Positions 1 through 5,261 of a stretch of DNA of 5,261 bases are shown one piece after another. Made by a program: the position numbers and the translations under genes. How positions within the stretch are numbered: the stretch's first letter is position 1; each line of letters opens with the position of its first letter. This DNA comes from Acidovorax sp. GTDB taxonomy: Bacteria > Pseudomonadota > Gammaproteobacteria > Burkholderiales > Burkholderiaceae_C. The notes under the pieces are model-generated. The model saw only the letters and a program-made list of their open reading frames with translations, was not told the origin of the DNA and searched no databases. The stretch is taken from NCBI GenBank assembly GCA_030150585.1, contig JASLFM010000521.1, positions 1-5,261 of the forward strand, in the 5' to 3' direction.

Positions 1-724
1 CGGCGACGGGGCCGGCAACAGCTCCAGCGTGGTCCCGGGCGGCGGCAACGATCTGTCCAAGGTGCACGGGCAGGTGCGCCGCTCGGATTCGGAGCAAGAA
101 ACCGACCGCCGCAAGAACATCGACACCCTGCGCGCGGAACGTGCGCGCCAGGACGCGGCGCGCATCCGTTCGCTGCAGGCCAAGATCGACGCGATGATCA
201 CGGAGAACCCCAAGCTCAACGAATGCCGCTCCCAAATCCGCATCGACGTGACGCCCGACGGCCTGCAGATCCAGATCGTGGACGACCAGAACCGCCCCAT
301 GTTCGACAGCGGTAGCGCGCTGGTCAAGCCCTACATGCGCGACATCCTGCGCGAGATCGGCTCGGCCCTGGGGGGGGTGGAGAACCACGTCAGCCTCGCA
401 GGCCATACCGATGCCACCCCTTACGGCAACGGCGACCGCGGCTACAGCAACTGGGAGCTTTCGGCCGACCGCGCCAACGCCTCGCGCCGCGAACTCGTGG
501 CAGCGGGCATGCCCGACGACAAGCTGGTCCGCGTGGTGGGACTGGCCGCGAGCGACCCTCTGGCGCCGGCCGACCCGCGCGCGGCCGTGAACCGGCGCAT
601 CACGATCACCGTCCTGACCCGGGAAGCCGAGGAGCGGCTGTTGGGCAAAAACACCCCTGAACTCCCGCTGGAACAACTCCGCGCCGAAAAGCAGGACAAT
701 CCCCCATCGGGCAGCAAGCCGTAA
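1..724 (+). CDS. motB: Flagellar stator protein MotB, C-terminal part (5' truncated by window edge)
   Basis: MotB pairs with MotA to form the proton-driven stator; its periplasmic OmpA-like domain binds peptidoglycan and anchors the unit around the rotor. The open frame enters the window at base 2 and runs to a TAA at 722-724, giving about 240 residues. Aligned from memory with E. coli MotB (308 aa), the visible part starts near residue 72-75, so the cytoplasmic tail, the single membrane helix with its essential Asp and the plug are outside the window. Visible landmarks are the PGGG linker (bases 32-43), a basic/acidic helical linker, QNRPMF, KPYMRDILR, the peptidoglycan-binding signature GHTDATPY, YSNWELSADRANASRREL, and AVNRRI. 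These match MotB almost word for word and exclude a generic OmpA/Pal protein. The GTG at 29 is internal to the gene, not a start. The codons include an 8-G run at 370-377, unusual in a gene that otherwise favours GGC for glycine. Confidence 0.97.
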   Translation, partial: GDGAGNSSSVVPGGGNDLSKVHGQVRRSDSEQETDRRKNIDTLRAERARQDAARIRSLQAKIDAMITENPKLNECRSQIRIDVTPDGLQIQIVDDQNRPMFDSGSALVKPYMRDILREIGSALGGVENHVSLAGHTDATPYGNGDRGYSNWELSADRANASRRELVAAGMPDDKLVRVVGLAASDPLAPADPRAAVNRRITITVLTREAEERLLGKNTPELPLEQLRAEKQDNPPSGSKP

Positions 725-778
725 CGACTTGTCACAATAGTGGCGCCCATGAGAACATTGATAGCACATACCGACCGA

Positions 779-783
779 AAGGG
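779..783 (+). promoter_or_regulatory. Shine-Dalgarno-like AAGGG for cheY
   Basis: AAGGG sits 6 bases before the GTG at 790. It supports GTG as the true cheY start, since the only ATG in the upstream gap (749) is in a different frame and gives just 20 codons. The match to the ribosomal anti-SD is short, so moderate initiation strength is an inference. Confidence 0.5.
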
Positions 784-789
784 CCCCAC

Positions 790-1173
790 GTGGCAGACCT
801 TCGTTTCTTGATCGTTGACGACTTTTCGACCATGCGGCGCATCGTCCGCAACCTGCTCAAAGAAAGCGGCTTCACCGACGCCGACGAAGCCGAAGACGGC
901 GTGGTCGCCCTTCACAAGCTGCGCAACGGCAAGTTCGATTTCGTGGTGACGGACATCAACATGCCCAACATGAACGGGTTCCAGCTGCTCTCCGAGATCA
1001 AGAAGGACGACAAGCTCAAGCACCTGCCCGTGCTCATGGTGACGGCAGAGGCCCGCAAGGAAGACATCGTGATGGCCGCCCAGAACGGTGCCGCCGGCTA
1101 CATCGTCAAGCCGTTCACCAAGGCGACCCTCGAAGAGAAAGTCACGCTGATCCTCAAGAAGATGGGGCTGTGA
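790..1173 (+). CDS. cheY: Chemotaxis response regulator CheY
   Basis: CheY is a single-domain receiver. When phosphorylated by the kinase CheA it diffuses to the flagellar switch (FliM/FliN) and changes the direction of rotation. The protein has 127 residues, the usual CheY length, with no output domain. The acidic pocket is D10-D11, the phospho-acceptor is D55 (in TDINMPNMNG), and the switch residues are T85, Y104 and K107 (in GYIVKPF), all as expected for an active protein. DDFSTMRRIVRNLLKE near the N-terminus is the hallmark of proteobacterial CheY as opposed to other receivers. One difference from E. coli is I56 where E. coli has W58 next to the phospho-Asp. The start is GTG, supported by an AAGGG just upstream and by the MADLRF N-terminus. 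It lies 65 bases after motB and 4 bases before cheZ, its own phosphatase, so the two are very likely co-translated. Confidence 0.98.
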   Translation: MADLRFLIVDDFSTMRRIVRNLLKESGFTDADEAEDGVVALHKLRNGKFDFVVTDINMPNMNGFQLLSEIKKDDKLKHLPVLMVTAEARKEDIVMAAQNGAAGYIVKPFTKATLEEKVTLILKKMGL

Positions 1174-1177
1174 CACC

Positions 1178-1801
1178 ATGGACACCCCCGAGACGCCGTC
1201 CGCCGATTCCGGCGATGTACACCACAAAATCGGCCTGCTGACGCGCCAGCTGCACGACGCACTCAACGAGCTGGGCTACGCCGACAAGCTGCGCGGCAGC
1301 ATGGGCGAGCTGCCCGATGCCCAGAGCCGCCTGTCCTACATCGCCCGCCTGACCGGGGAGGCCGCCGAAAAGGTGCTGGGCCGTGTGGAGCAGGCGAAGG
1401 CGCAGCACGACCACATCGCCGCCGAGACGCGGCGTGTCCTGAACGCACTGGTGCAGGACCCCGTCGCCGCAGTGGCCAAGGGCGACATCTACAACCATCT
1501 CGTCGACGTGGAGCGGGTCACCAAGGAGGCCGACGAGCATCTCACCGAGATCATGATGGCCCAGGACTTCCACGACCTCACCGGCCAGGTGATCGCGCGC
1601 GTGGTGAACCTGGCCGCCACGATCGAGGAGCAGCTTGTGCAGCTCCTGCTCCAGACAGCGCCCCCGAACGCGCAGCCCGCGACCGCCGCCACGGCCCCGC
1701 GCGAGCACCTGGCCGGCCCGGTCGTGGATCCGGAAAACACCCCTGATATCGTGACCGACCAGTCCCAGGTGGACGACCTGCTCGCCAGCCTCGGGTTCTG
1801 A
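1178..1801 (+). CDS. cheZ: CheY-phosphate phosphatase CheZ
   Basis: CheZ accelerates dephosphorylation of CheY-P and so ends the motor-switching signal in the cytoplasm. The 207-residue protein (E. coli about 214) is mostly helical, as expected for the long CheZ four-helix-bundle dimer. The catalytic segment AQDFHDLTGQVI is at residues 128-139; D133 and Q137 correspond by motif to the E. coli catalytic D143 and Q147. A Pro/Ala-rich flexible linker (about 160-190) leads to the C-terminal CheY-tethering peptide QVDDLLASLGF at residues 197-207, nearly identical to E. coli. Both functional ends are present, so the gene is intact. The ATG follows the cheY TGA by 4 bases. A weak GGGG at 1164-1167 is the only SD-like signal, which favours translational coupling to cheY. 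A perfect hairpin begins at the first base after the stop. Confidence 0.97.
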   Translation: MDTPETPSADSGDVHHKIGLLTRQLHDALNELGYADKLRGSMGELPDAQSRLSYIARLTGEAAEKVLGRVEQAKAQHDHIAAETRRVLNALVQDPVAAVAKGDIYNHLVDVERVTKEADEHLTEIMMAQDFHDLTGQVIARVVNLAATIEEQLVQLLLQTAPPNAQPATAATAPREHLAGPVVDPENTPDIVTDQSQVDDLLASLGF

Positions 1802-1821
1802 GGTGCGCCTGCCGGCGCACC
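1802..1821 (+). repeat. Perfect 8-bp inverted repeat (hairpin) immediately after cheZ
   Basis: GGTGCGCC (1802-1809) and GGCGCACC (1814-1821) are exact reverse complements separated by the tetraloop TGCC. The stem is seven G:C pairs plus one A:T. It starts at the base after the cheZ TGA. No T-tract follows (next is GCGCGAGGGA), so by itself it is not a canonical intrinsic terminator. An mRNA 3'-end stabiliser or transcription pause site is possible, by inference only. Confidence 0.7.
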
Positions 1822-1827
1822 GCGCGA

Positions 1828-1875
1828 GGGACGGCGATTAAGGCCGCCCGGACGGCGCTTTTCGGGCTTTAGTTT
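1828..1875 (+). terminator. GC-rich inverted-repeat cluster followed by T-rich sequence: weak candidate terminator or attenuator
   Basis: Three competing pairings are visible: GGGACGGC (1828-1835) with GCCGCCC (1843-1849), one bulged A; GCCG (1843-1846) with CGGC (1853-1856); and GCCCG (1846-1850) with CGGGC (1863-1867). The last is followed by TTTAGTTT (1868-1875), as in a rho-independent terminator, but the stem is only 5 bp with a 12-base loop and the T-tract is interrupted. GGACGGCG occurs twice (1829-1836 and 1850-1857), so GCCGCCC has two alternative partners. It could reduce read-through from cheZ into flhB; full termination is not established. Confidence 0.3.
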
Positions 1876-1895
1876 CCAGGGGCGCTCACGACAAT

Positions 1896-1918
1896 GGCAT
1901 GACCTTTCCCGTCATGCC
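1896..1918 (+). promoter_or_regulatory. Perfect inverted repeat overlapping the flhB ribosome-binding region
   Basis: GGCATGAC (1896-1903) and GTCATGCC (1911-1918) are exact reverse complements around the 7-base loop CTTTCCC. The right arm ends two bases before the flhB ATG at 1921, so it covers the whole region where a Shine-Dalgarno sequence should be. None is visible there; the nearest purine-rich run, AGGGG at 1878-1882, is too far upstream. The symmetry is seen directly. A role as a translational hairpin or as a protein operator is inference. Confidence 0.45.
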
Positions 1919-1920
1919 CC

Positions 1921-3069
1921 ATGGACTCCAGCCAAGACAAGAACCTTCCAGCGACCGAGCGCAAGCTGCAGAAGGCGCGTGAGGACGGTCAGACCGCACG
2001 CTCGCGCGACCTCTCGCACCTGGCAGTCCTCGGTATGGGGGCCGTAGCCATGCTGGTGCTGGCGCGTCCGCTGGCCGACCACCTGCAGCTCGCGCTCGGG
2101 CAGCAACTGAGCTTCAATGCCGCCACCGTGGCCGCGCCACGCACCATGCTCGCGCGGCTGCAGGACATGGCGCTCGTAGGCCTGGCCGCCAGCCTGGTTT
2201 TTGCCCTGCTGACCTGCAGCGCGGCCATCGCCAGCGCCGTGGCCTCGGGCGGCTGGATCTACAGCCTCAAGCCCATCACGCCGCAGTTCAACCGGCTCAA
2301 CCCGCTCTCGGGCTTCGCCAACCTGTTTTCCAAGCAGCAGATGGCCAACGTGGCCAAGATGGTGCTCATGACCACCGTGCTCACCGTGGTGGCCTGGAAG
2401 TACTTCAGCAACGGCATCGAACACGTCATGCGCCTCGTGCTGCAGCCTTCGCGCGTGGCCATTGTCCAGGCGGCCGACTGGATCACGATGGGCATGGCCC
2501 TGCTGCTGCTCGTGGTCTTCCTCGCGGCCGTGGCCGACGTTCCACTGCAGGCATTCTTCTTCAAGTCGCGGCTCAAGATGTCGCACGAGGAAGTCAAGCA
2601 GGAGCACAAGGAGTCGGACGGCAATCCGCAGATCAAGGGCAAGATCCGCCAGCGCCAGCGCGAGATCGCCGACCGCGCGAGCGTGAGTGCGGTGCCCAAG
2701 GCCGACTTCGTGGTGATGAACCCCACCCACTATGCCGTGGCGCTGCGCTATGACGACAAGACCATGAATGCACCCCAGGTCATCGCCAAGGGCACGGACC
2801 TCATCGCATTCAAGATCCGCGACCTCGCCAATGCCCACGAAGTGCCCGTGCTGCAGTCGCCCATGCTGGCGCGCGCCCTCTACGCGCACGCCGAGCTGGA
2901 CCAGCCCATCCCCGCCCAGCTCTACACGGCCGTGGCGCAGGTGCTGGCCTACGTCTACCGCCTCAAGGCTGCCCTGCGGGGCACGGGGCCCATGCCCGAA
3001 GCCCTGAGCGAACCTTTCGTTCCCCCTGAACTCGACCCGCACCACCGGACCGCCCGGAGCGCAGCATGA
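1921..3069 (+). CDS. flhB: Flagellar type III export switch protein FlhB
   Basis: FlhB is an inner-membrane component of the flagellar export gate. Its cytoplasmic domain self-cleaves and switches export from rod/hook to filament substrates. The 382 residues match the family (E. coli 382). The N-terminus has the expected basic amphipathic segment (TERKLQKAREDGQTARSRDL, residues 12-31), followed by four hydrophobic segments at about 33-55, 83-108, 141-160 and 187-208. The cytoplasmic domain contains KMSHEEVKQEHKESDGNPQIKG (in 219-240) and the autocleavage motif NPTH at 267-270, cut between N267 and P268. The C-terminal part includes the conserved ARALYAHAELDQPIPAQLY region. The start is the first ATG after an in-frame TGA at 1900-1902 and gives a family-like N-terminus, although no Shine-Dalgarno is visible and a hairpin occupies that site. 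The stop overlaps the flhA start by 4 bases. NPTH and the E. coli-like length fit flagellar FlhB; distinction from virulence-type homologues (SctU) rests on the flagellar neighbours. Confidence 0.97.
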   Translation: MDSSQDKNLPATERKLQKAREDGQTARSRDLSHLAVLGMGAVAMLVLARPLADHLQLALGQQLSFNAATVAAPRTMLARLQDMALVGLAASLVFALLTCSAAIASAVASGGWIYSLKPITPQFNRLNPLSGFANLFSKQQMANVAKMVLMTTVLTVVAWKYFSNGIEHVMRLVLQPSRVAIVQAADWITMGMALLLLVVFLAAVADVPLQAFFFKSRLKMSHEEVKQEHKESDGNPQIKGKIRQRQREIADRASVSAVPKADFVVMNPTHYAVALRYDDKTMNAPQVIAKGTDLIAFKIRDLANAHEVPVLQSPMLARALYAHAELDQPIPAQLYTAVAQVLAYVYRLKAALRGTGPMPEALSEPFVPPELDPHHRTARSAA

Positions 3070-5147
3070 CCAACCATTTATCCTCCCTCCGGCAATGGGC
3101 CAGCGGCCAGGGCGCCATGGCCCAGGGCATGTCGGCCCCGCTGCTCGTCGTGGCCATCCTCGCGCTCATGGTGCTGCCTATTCCCGCGTGGCTGCTCGAC
3201 ACCTTCTTCACGCTCAACATCGCCGTGGCGCTGATGGTGATGATGGTGGCGGCCTACATGATCAAGCCGCTGGACTTCGCGGCCTTCCCTTCGGTACTGC
3301 TGCTCACCACGCTGATGCGCCTGTCGCTCAACGTGGCATCGACGCGCGTGGTGCTGCTCGAGGGCCACACGGGCCCGGGCGCCGCTGGTGCGGTGATCGA
3401 AGCCTTCGGCCACTTCCTGATCGGCGGCAACTTCGCCGTGGGCCTGATCGTGTTCGCGATCCTCGTCGTCATCAACTTCGTGGTGGTGACCAAGGGTGCC
3501 GAGCGCATCGCCGAAGTGTCGGCCCGCTTCACGCTAGACGCCATGCCCGGCAAGCAGATGGCGGTGGACGCCGACCTCAACGCCGGCCTGATCAACGAAA
3601 CCGAGGCCAAGCGCCGCCGCGCCGAGGTGCAGGAAGAGGCCAACTTCTTCGGCTCCATGGACGGCGCGAGCAAGTTCGTGCGCGGCGACGCCGTCGCGGG
3701 CATCCTGATCCTGCTCATCAACATCGTGGGCGGCTTCACCATCGGCATGGCACAGCACGACCTGTCGGCGAGCCAGGCCGCCAACAGCTACATCCTGCTG
3801 GCCGTCGGCGATGCGCTGGTGGCGCAGATTCCGGGCCTCCTGATCTCGGTGGCCGCGGCCATGGTGATCTCGCGCGTGGGCAAGGAGCAGGACATGGGTG
3901 GCCAGATCGTGCGTCAGCTCTTCATGTCGCCGCGCGTGCTCGGCGTCACGGCCGCTATCCTGATTCTGCTGGGCCTCATCCCGGGCATGCCCCACATCGT
4001 GTTCCTCGCCATGGGCAGCCTGATCGGCTATGGCGCCTGGCTGCTGATGCAGCGCCAGAATGCACCCGCCGAACCCGAGGCGCCCCCCGCCCCCGTGGGC
4101 GACGGCGAGGCCAGCTGGGATGACCTGCAGCCCGTGGACCTGCTGGGCCTGGAGCTCGGCTACCGCCTCATCACGCTTGTGGACAAGAACCGCCAGGGTG
4201 ACCTGCTCACGCGCATCAAGGGCGTGCGCCGCAAGTTCGCGCAGGAGGTGGGGTTCCTGCCGCCCGCCGTGCACGTGCGCGACAACCTCGAGCTCAAGCC
4301 CAGCGCTTACCGCATCACGCTGCGCGGCGTGGTGGTCGGCGAGGGCGAAGCCTTCCCGGGCATGTACCTCGCCATCAACCCCGGCGGCATCAGCACCCCG
4401 CTGATCGGCACACCCACCACCGACCCCGCGTTCGGCCTGCCCGCGCACTGGATCGACGGCGCGCAACGCGAAGCGGCGCAAATGGCCGGTTTCACCGTCG
4501 TTGATTCCGAGACCGTGATGGCGACCCATTTGTCACACTTGATGCAAGTGCAAGCCGCCAAGCTCCTGTCCCGCACCGAGACGCAACAACTCGTGGAGCA
4601 TGTGTCCAAGCTGGCCCCCAAGCTCATCGAAGAAGTGGTTCCCAAGATGGTCTCGATCGCAACGTTCCAGAAAGTGCTGCAGCTGCTGCTGGAAGAGTCC
4701 GTCCACATCCGCGACATCCGCACCATCATCGAAACACTGGCCGAACACGCCGCCACCATCGCCGACCCCGTGGAGCTGGCACGCCGCGTGCGCATCGCGC
4801 TGTCCCCCGCCATCGTGCAGCAGATCTACGGGCCGACGCGCGAACTCAACGTGATCGCCATCGAGCCCGGCTTGGAGCGCCTGCTCGTGCAGGCCCTGGG
4901 CAACGCCGGCAGCCCCTCGCTCGACCCCGGCGTGGCCGACCTGCTGACCCAAAAGGCCGCCGAAGTCGCCCTGAAGCAGGAAGAGATGGGCATGCCCGCC
5001 TGCCTGCTGGTGCCCGACGCCATCCGCAACGCCATTTCCCGCCTGGTGCGCCGCGTCGCGCCCCGGCTGCAGGTGCTCGCCCACAGCGAGATCCCTGAGA
5101 CCCACACCATTCGCATCGGACCCATCCTTAAAGGTGCAGCAGCATGA
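3066..5147 (+). CDS. flhA: Flagellar type III export gate protein FlhA
   Basis: FlhA is the large nonameric gate of the flagellar export apparatus. It couples proton flow to export and docks chaperone-substrate complexes on its cytoplasmic ring. At 693 residues it aligns from memory almost without gaps to E. coli FlhA (692) through the first 210 residues. Residues 20-330 form the multi-helix membrane domain with the FHIPEP-family signature RLSLNVASTR (85-94). The cytoplasmic loop carries conserved charged positions R147, R154, D158, K203 and D208 (within SKFVRGD), D208 being known to matter for proton-coupled export in Salmonella. A short acidic/proline linker (331-360) precedes the C-terminal domain. 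D453, F456 and T487 there correspond to the Salmonella chaperone-binding residues D456, F459 and T490. GGAG at 3056-3059, 6 bases before the ATG, is a good Shine-Dalgarno. The start overlaps the flhB stop (ATGA), and the stop overlaps flhF the same way. No defect is seen. Confidence 0.98.
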   Translation: MTNHLSSLRQWASGQGAMAQGMSAPLLVVAILALMVLPIPAWLLDTFFTLNIAVALMVMMVAAYMIKPLDFAAFPSVLLLTTLMRLSLNVASTRVVLLEGHTGPGAAGAVIEAFGHFLIGGNFAVGLIVFAILVVINFVVVTKGAERIAEVSARFTLDAMPGKQMAVDADLNAGLINETEAKRRRAEVQEEANFFGSMDGASKFVRGDAVAGILILLINIVGGFTIGMAQHDLSASQAANSYILLAVGDALVAQIPGLLISVAAAMVISRVGKEQDMGGQIVRQLFMSPRVLGVTAAILILLGLIPGMPHIVFLAMGSLIGYGAWLLMQRQNAPAEPEAPPAPVGDGEASWDDLQPVDLLGLELGYRLITLVDKNRQGDLLTRIKGVRRKFAQEVGFLPPAVHVRDNLELKPSAYRITLRGVVVGEGEAFPGMYLAINPGGISTPLIGTPTTDPAFGLPAHWIDGAQREAAQMAGFTVVDSETVMATHLSHLMQVQAAKLLSRTETQQLVEHVSKLAPKLIEEVVPKMVSIATFQKVLQLLLEESVHIRDIRTIIETLAEHAATIADPVELARRVRIALSPAIVQQIYGPTRELNVIAIEPGLERLLVQALGNAGSPSLDPGVADLLTQKAAEVALKQEEMGMPACLLVPDAIRNAISRLVRRVAPRLQVLAHSEIPETHTIRIGPILKGAAA

Positions 5148-5261
5148 ACATCAAACGCTTCCACGCCGCCACGTCGCGTGAGGCCCTGGCCAAGGCCCGC
5201 ATGGCCTTCGGCGAAGGCACCTTGATCCTGTCCAACCGCCCCACGGCCAATGGCGTCGAGG
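5144..5261 (+). CDS. flhF: Flagellar SRP-like GTPase FlhF, N-terminal fragment (3' truncated by window edge)
   Basis: Only 39 codons are visible. They begin MNIKRFHAATSREALAKAR and end in a LILSNRPTANGVE segment, which is the typical FlhF N-terminus: a K-R-F strand, a helix rich in REAL/KAR, then ILSNR. FlhF is a membrane-associated GTPase of the SRP54/FtsY family that sets flagellar position and number, usually with the MinD-like FlhG. The GTPase (NG) domain lies beyond the window. The ATG overlaps the flhA stop as ATGA, and AAAGG at 5130-5134 gives a Shine-Dalgarno at 9-base spacing, so the start is well supported. Position directly after flhA is the standard arrangement in proteobacteria with polar flagella and supports the call despite the short fragment. 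Confidence 0.9.
   Translation, partial: MNIKRFHAATSREALAKARMAFGEGTLILSNRPTANGVE

Noticed and set aside
729..758. Possible sigma70 promoter before cheY: TTGTCA at 729-734 with GAACAT at 753-758
   Set aside because: The -35 matches 5 of 6 but the -10 only 3 of 6 at 18-base spacing. No sigma28 or sigma54 consensus with correct spacing was found either, so it is too weak to list.
786..793. CCACGTGG 8-bp palindrome spanning the cheY GTG start
   Set aside because: Short, loopless palindrome common by chance in GC-rich DNA. No repeat copy or spacing supports a role.
749..811. 20-codon ATG frame overlapping the cheY start
   Set aside because: No SD, no recognisable product, and it ends inside cheY. 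It is most likely random.
1890..1895. GACAAT as a -10 element upstream of flhB
   Set aside because: It matches 4 of 6, but no -35-like hexamer lies at 16-18 bases upstream.
1893..1918. FlhDC-type operator suggested by AATGGCA at the left arm of the flhB inverted repeat
   Set aside because: Only a short half-site resembles the enterobacterial box. The long boxes and the 10-11 base spacing between them are absent, so the resemblance is probably chance.
1912..3045. 377-codon open frame on the minus strand, antisense to flhB
   Set aside because: It lies wholly within flhB and encodes a His/Gly/Arg-rich low-complexity product typical of antisense frames in GC-rich genes. flhB itself is unmistakable.
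3095..4123. 342-codon plus-strand frame in another phase of flhA
   Set aside because: Arg/Gly/Pro/His-rich shadow of the flhA frame with no domain resemblance.
3534..4529. 331-codon minus-strand frame antisense to flhA, with smaller ones at 442-1266, 1154-1708 and 4533-5105
   Set aside because: All overlap well-identified genes, have biased composition (H, G, A, V, Q) and show no recognisable domain. They are shadow frames from high third-position GC.

Overview
The window is a GC-rich (roughly two thirds G+C) stretch of bacterial chromosome. It carries one co-directional block of flagellar and chemotaxis genes on the + strand: motB (3' part), cheY, cheZ, flhB, flhA and flhF (5' end only). 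The high GC, GTG/ATG starts, enterobacterial-type MotB/CheY/CheZ sequences and the order motB-cheY-cheZ-flhB-flhA-flhF suggest a beta-proteobacterium, most likely of the Burkholderiales/Comamonadaceae (Acidovorax-like). The lineage is inferred from gene order and protein similarity recalled from memory, not from a search.

Layout. Bases 1-724 hold the periplasmic part of the stator protein MotB; its membrane anchor lies upstream of the window. A 65-base, relatively AT-rich gap leads to cheY (790-1173), and cheZ (1178-1801) follows after 4 bases. A 119-base gap (1802-1920) is the only sizeable non-coding stretch. It is dense in inverted repeats: a perfect 8-bp hairpin directly after the cheZ stop, a second GC-rich cluster followed by T-rich sequence, and a perfect 8-bp hairpin ending two bases before the flhB start codon. 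After it come flhB (1921-3069), flhA (3066-5147) and flhF (5144 to the window end), each pair joined by a 4-base ATGA overlap.

How the genes fit together. MotB anchors the torque-generating stator to peptidoglycan. Phospho-CheY switches rotation direction at the motor, and CheZ dephosphorylates it. FlhB and FlhA form the substrate-specificity switch and the large gate of the flagellar type III export apparatus. FlhF is the SRP-type GTPase that positions the flagellum. The 119-base gap therefore divides a motor/signalling group from an assembly group.

I see no mobile element, RNA gene, CRISPR array, defence system or unknown gene. All genes look intact and conventional. The points worth a second look are the structured cheZ-flhB gap, the flhB start with no visible Shine-Dalgarno sequence, and an 8-G tract inside motB. 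The many other long open frames on both strands are composition-driven shadows of these genes.
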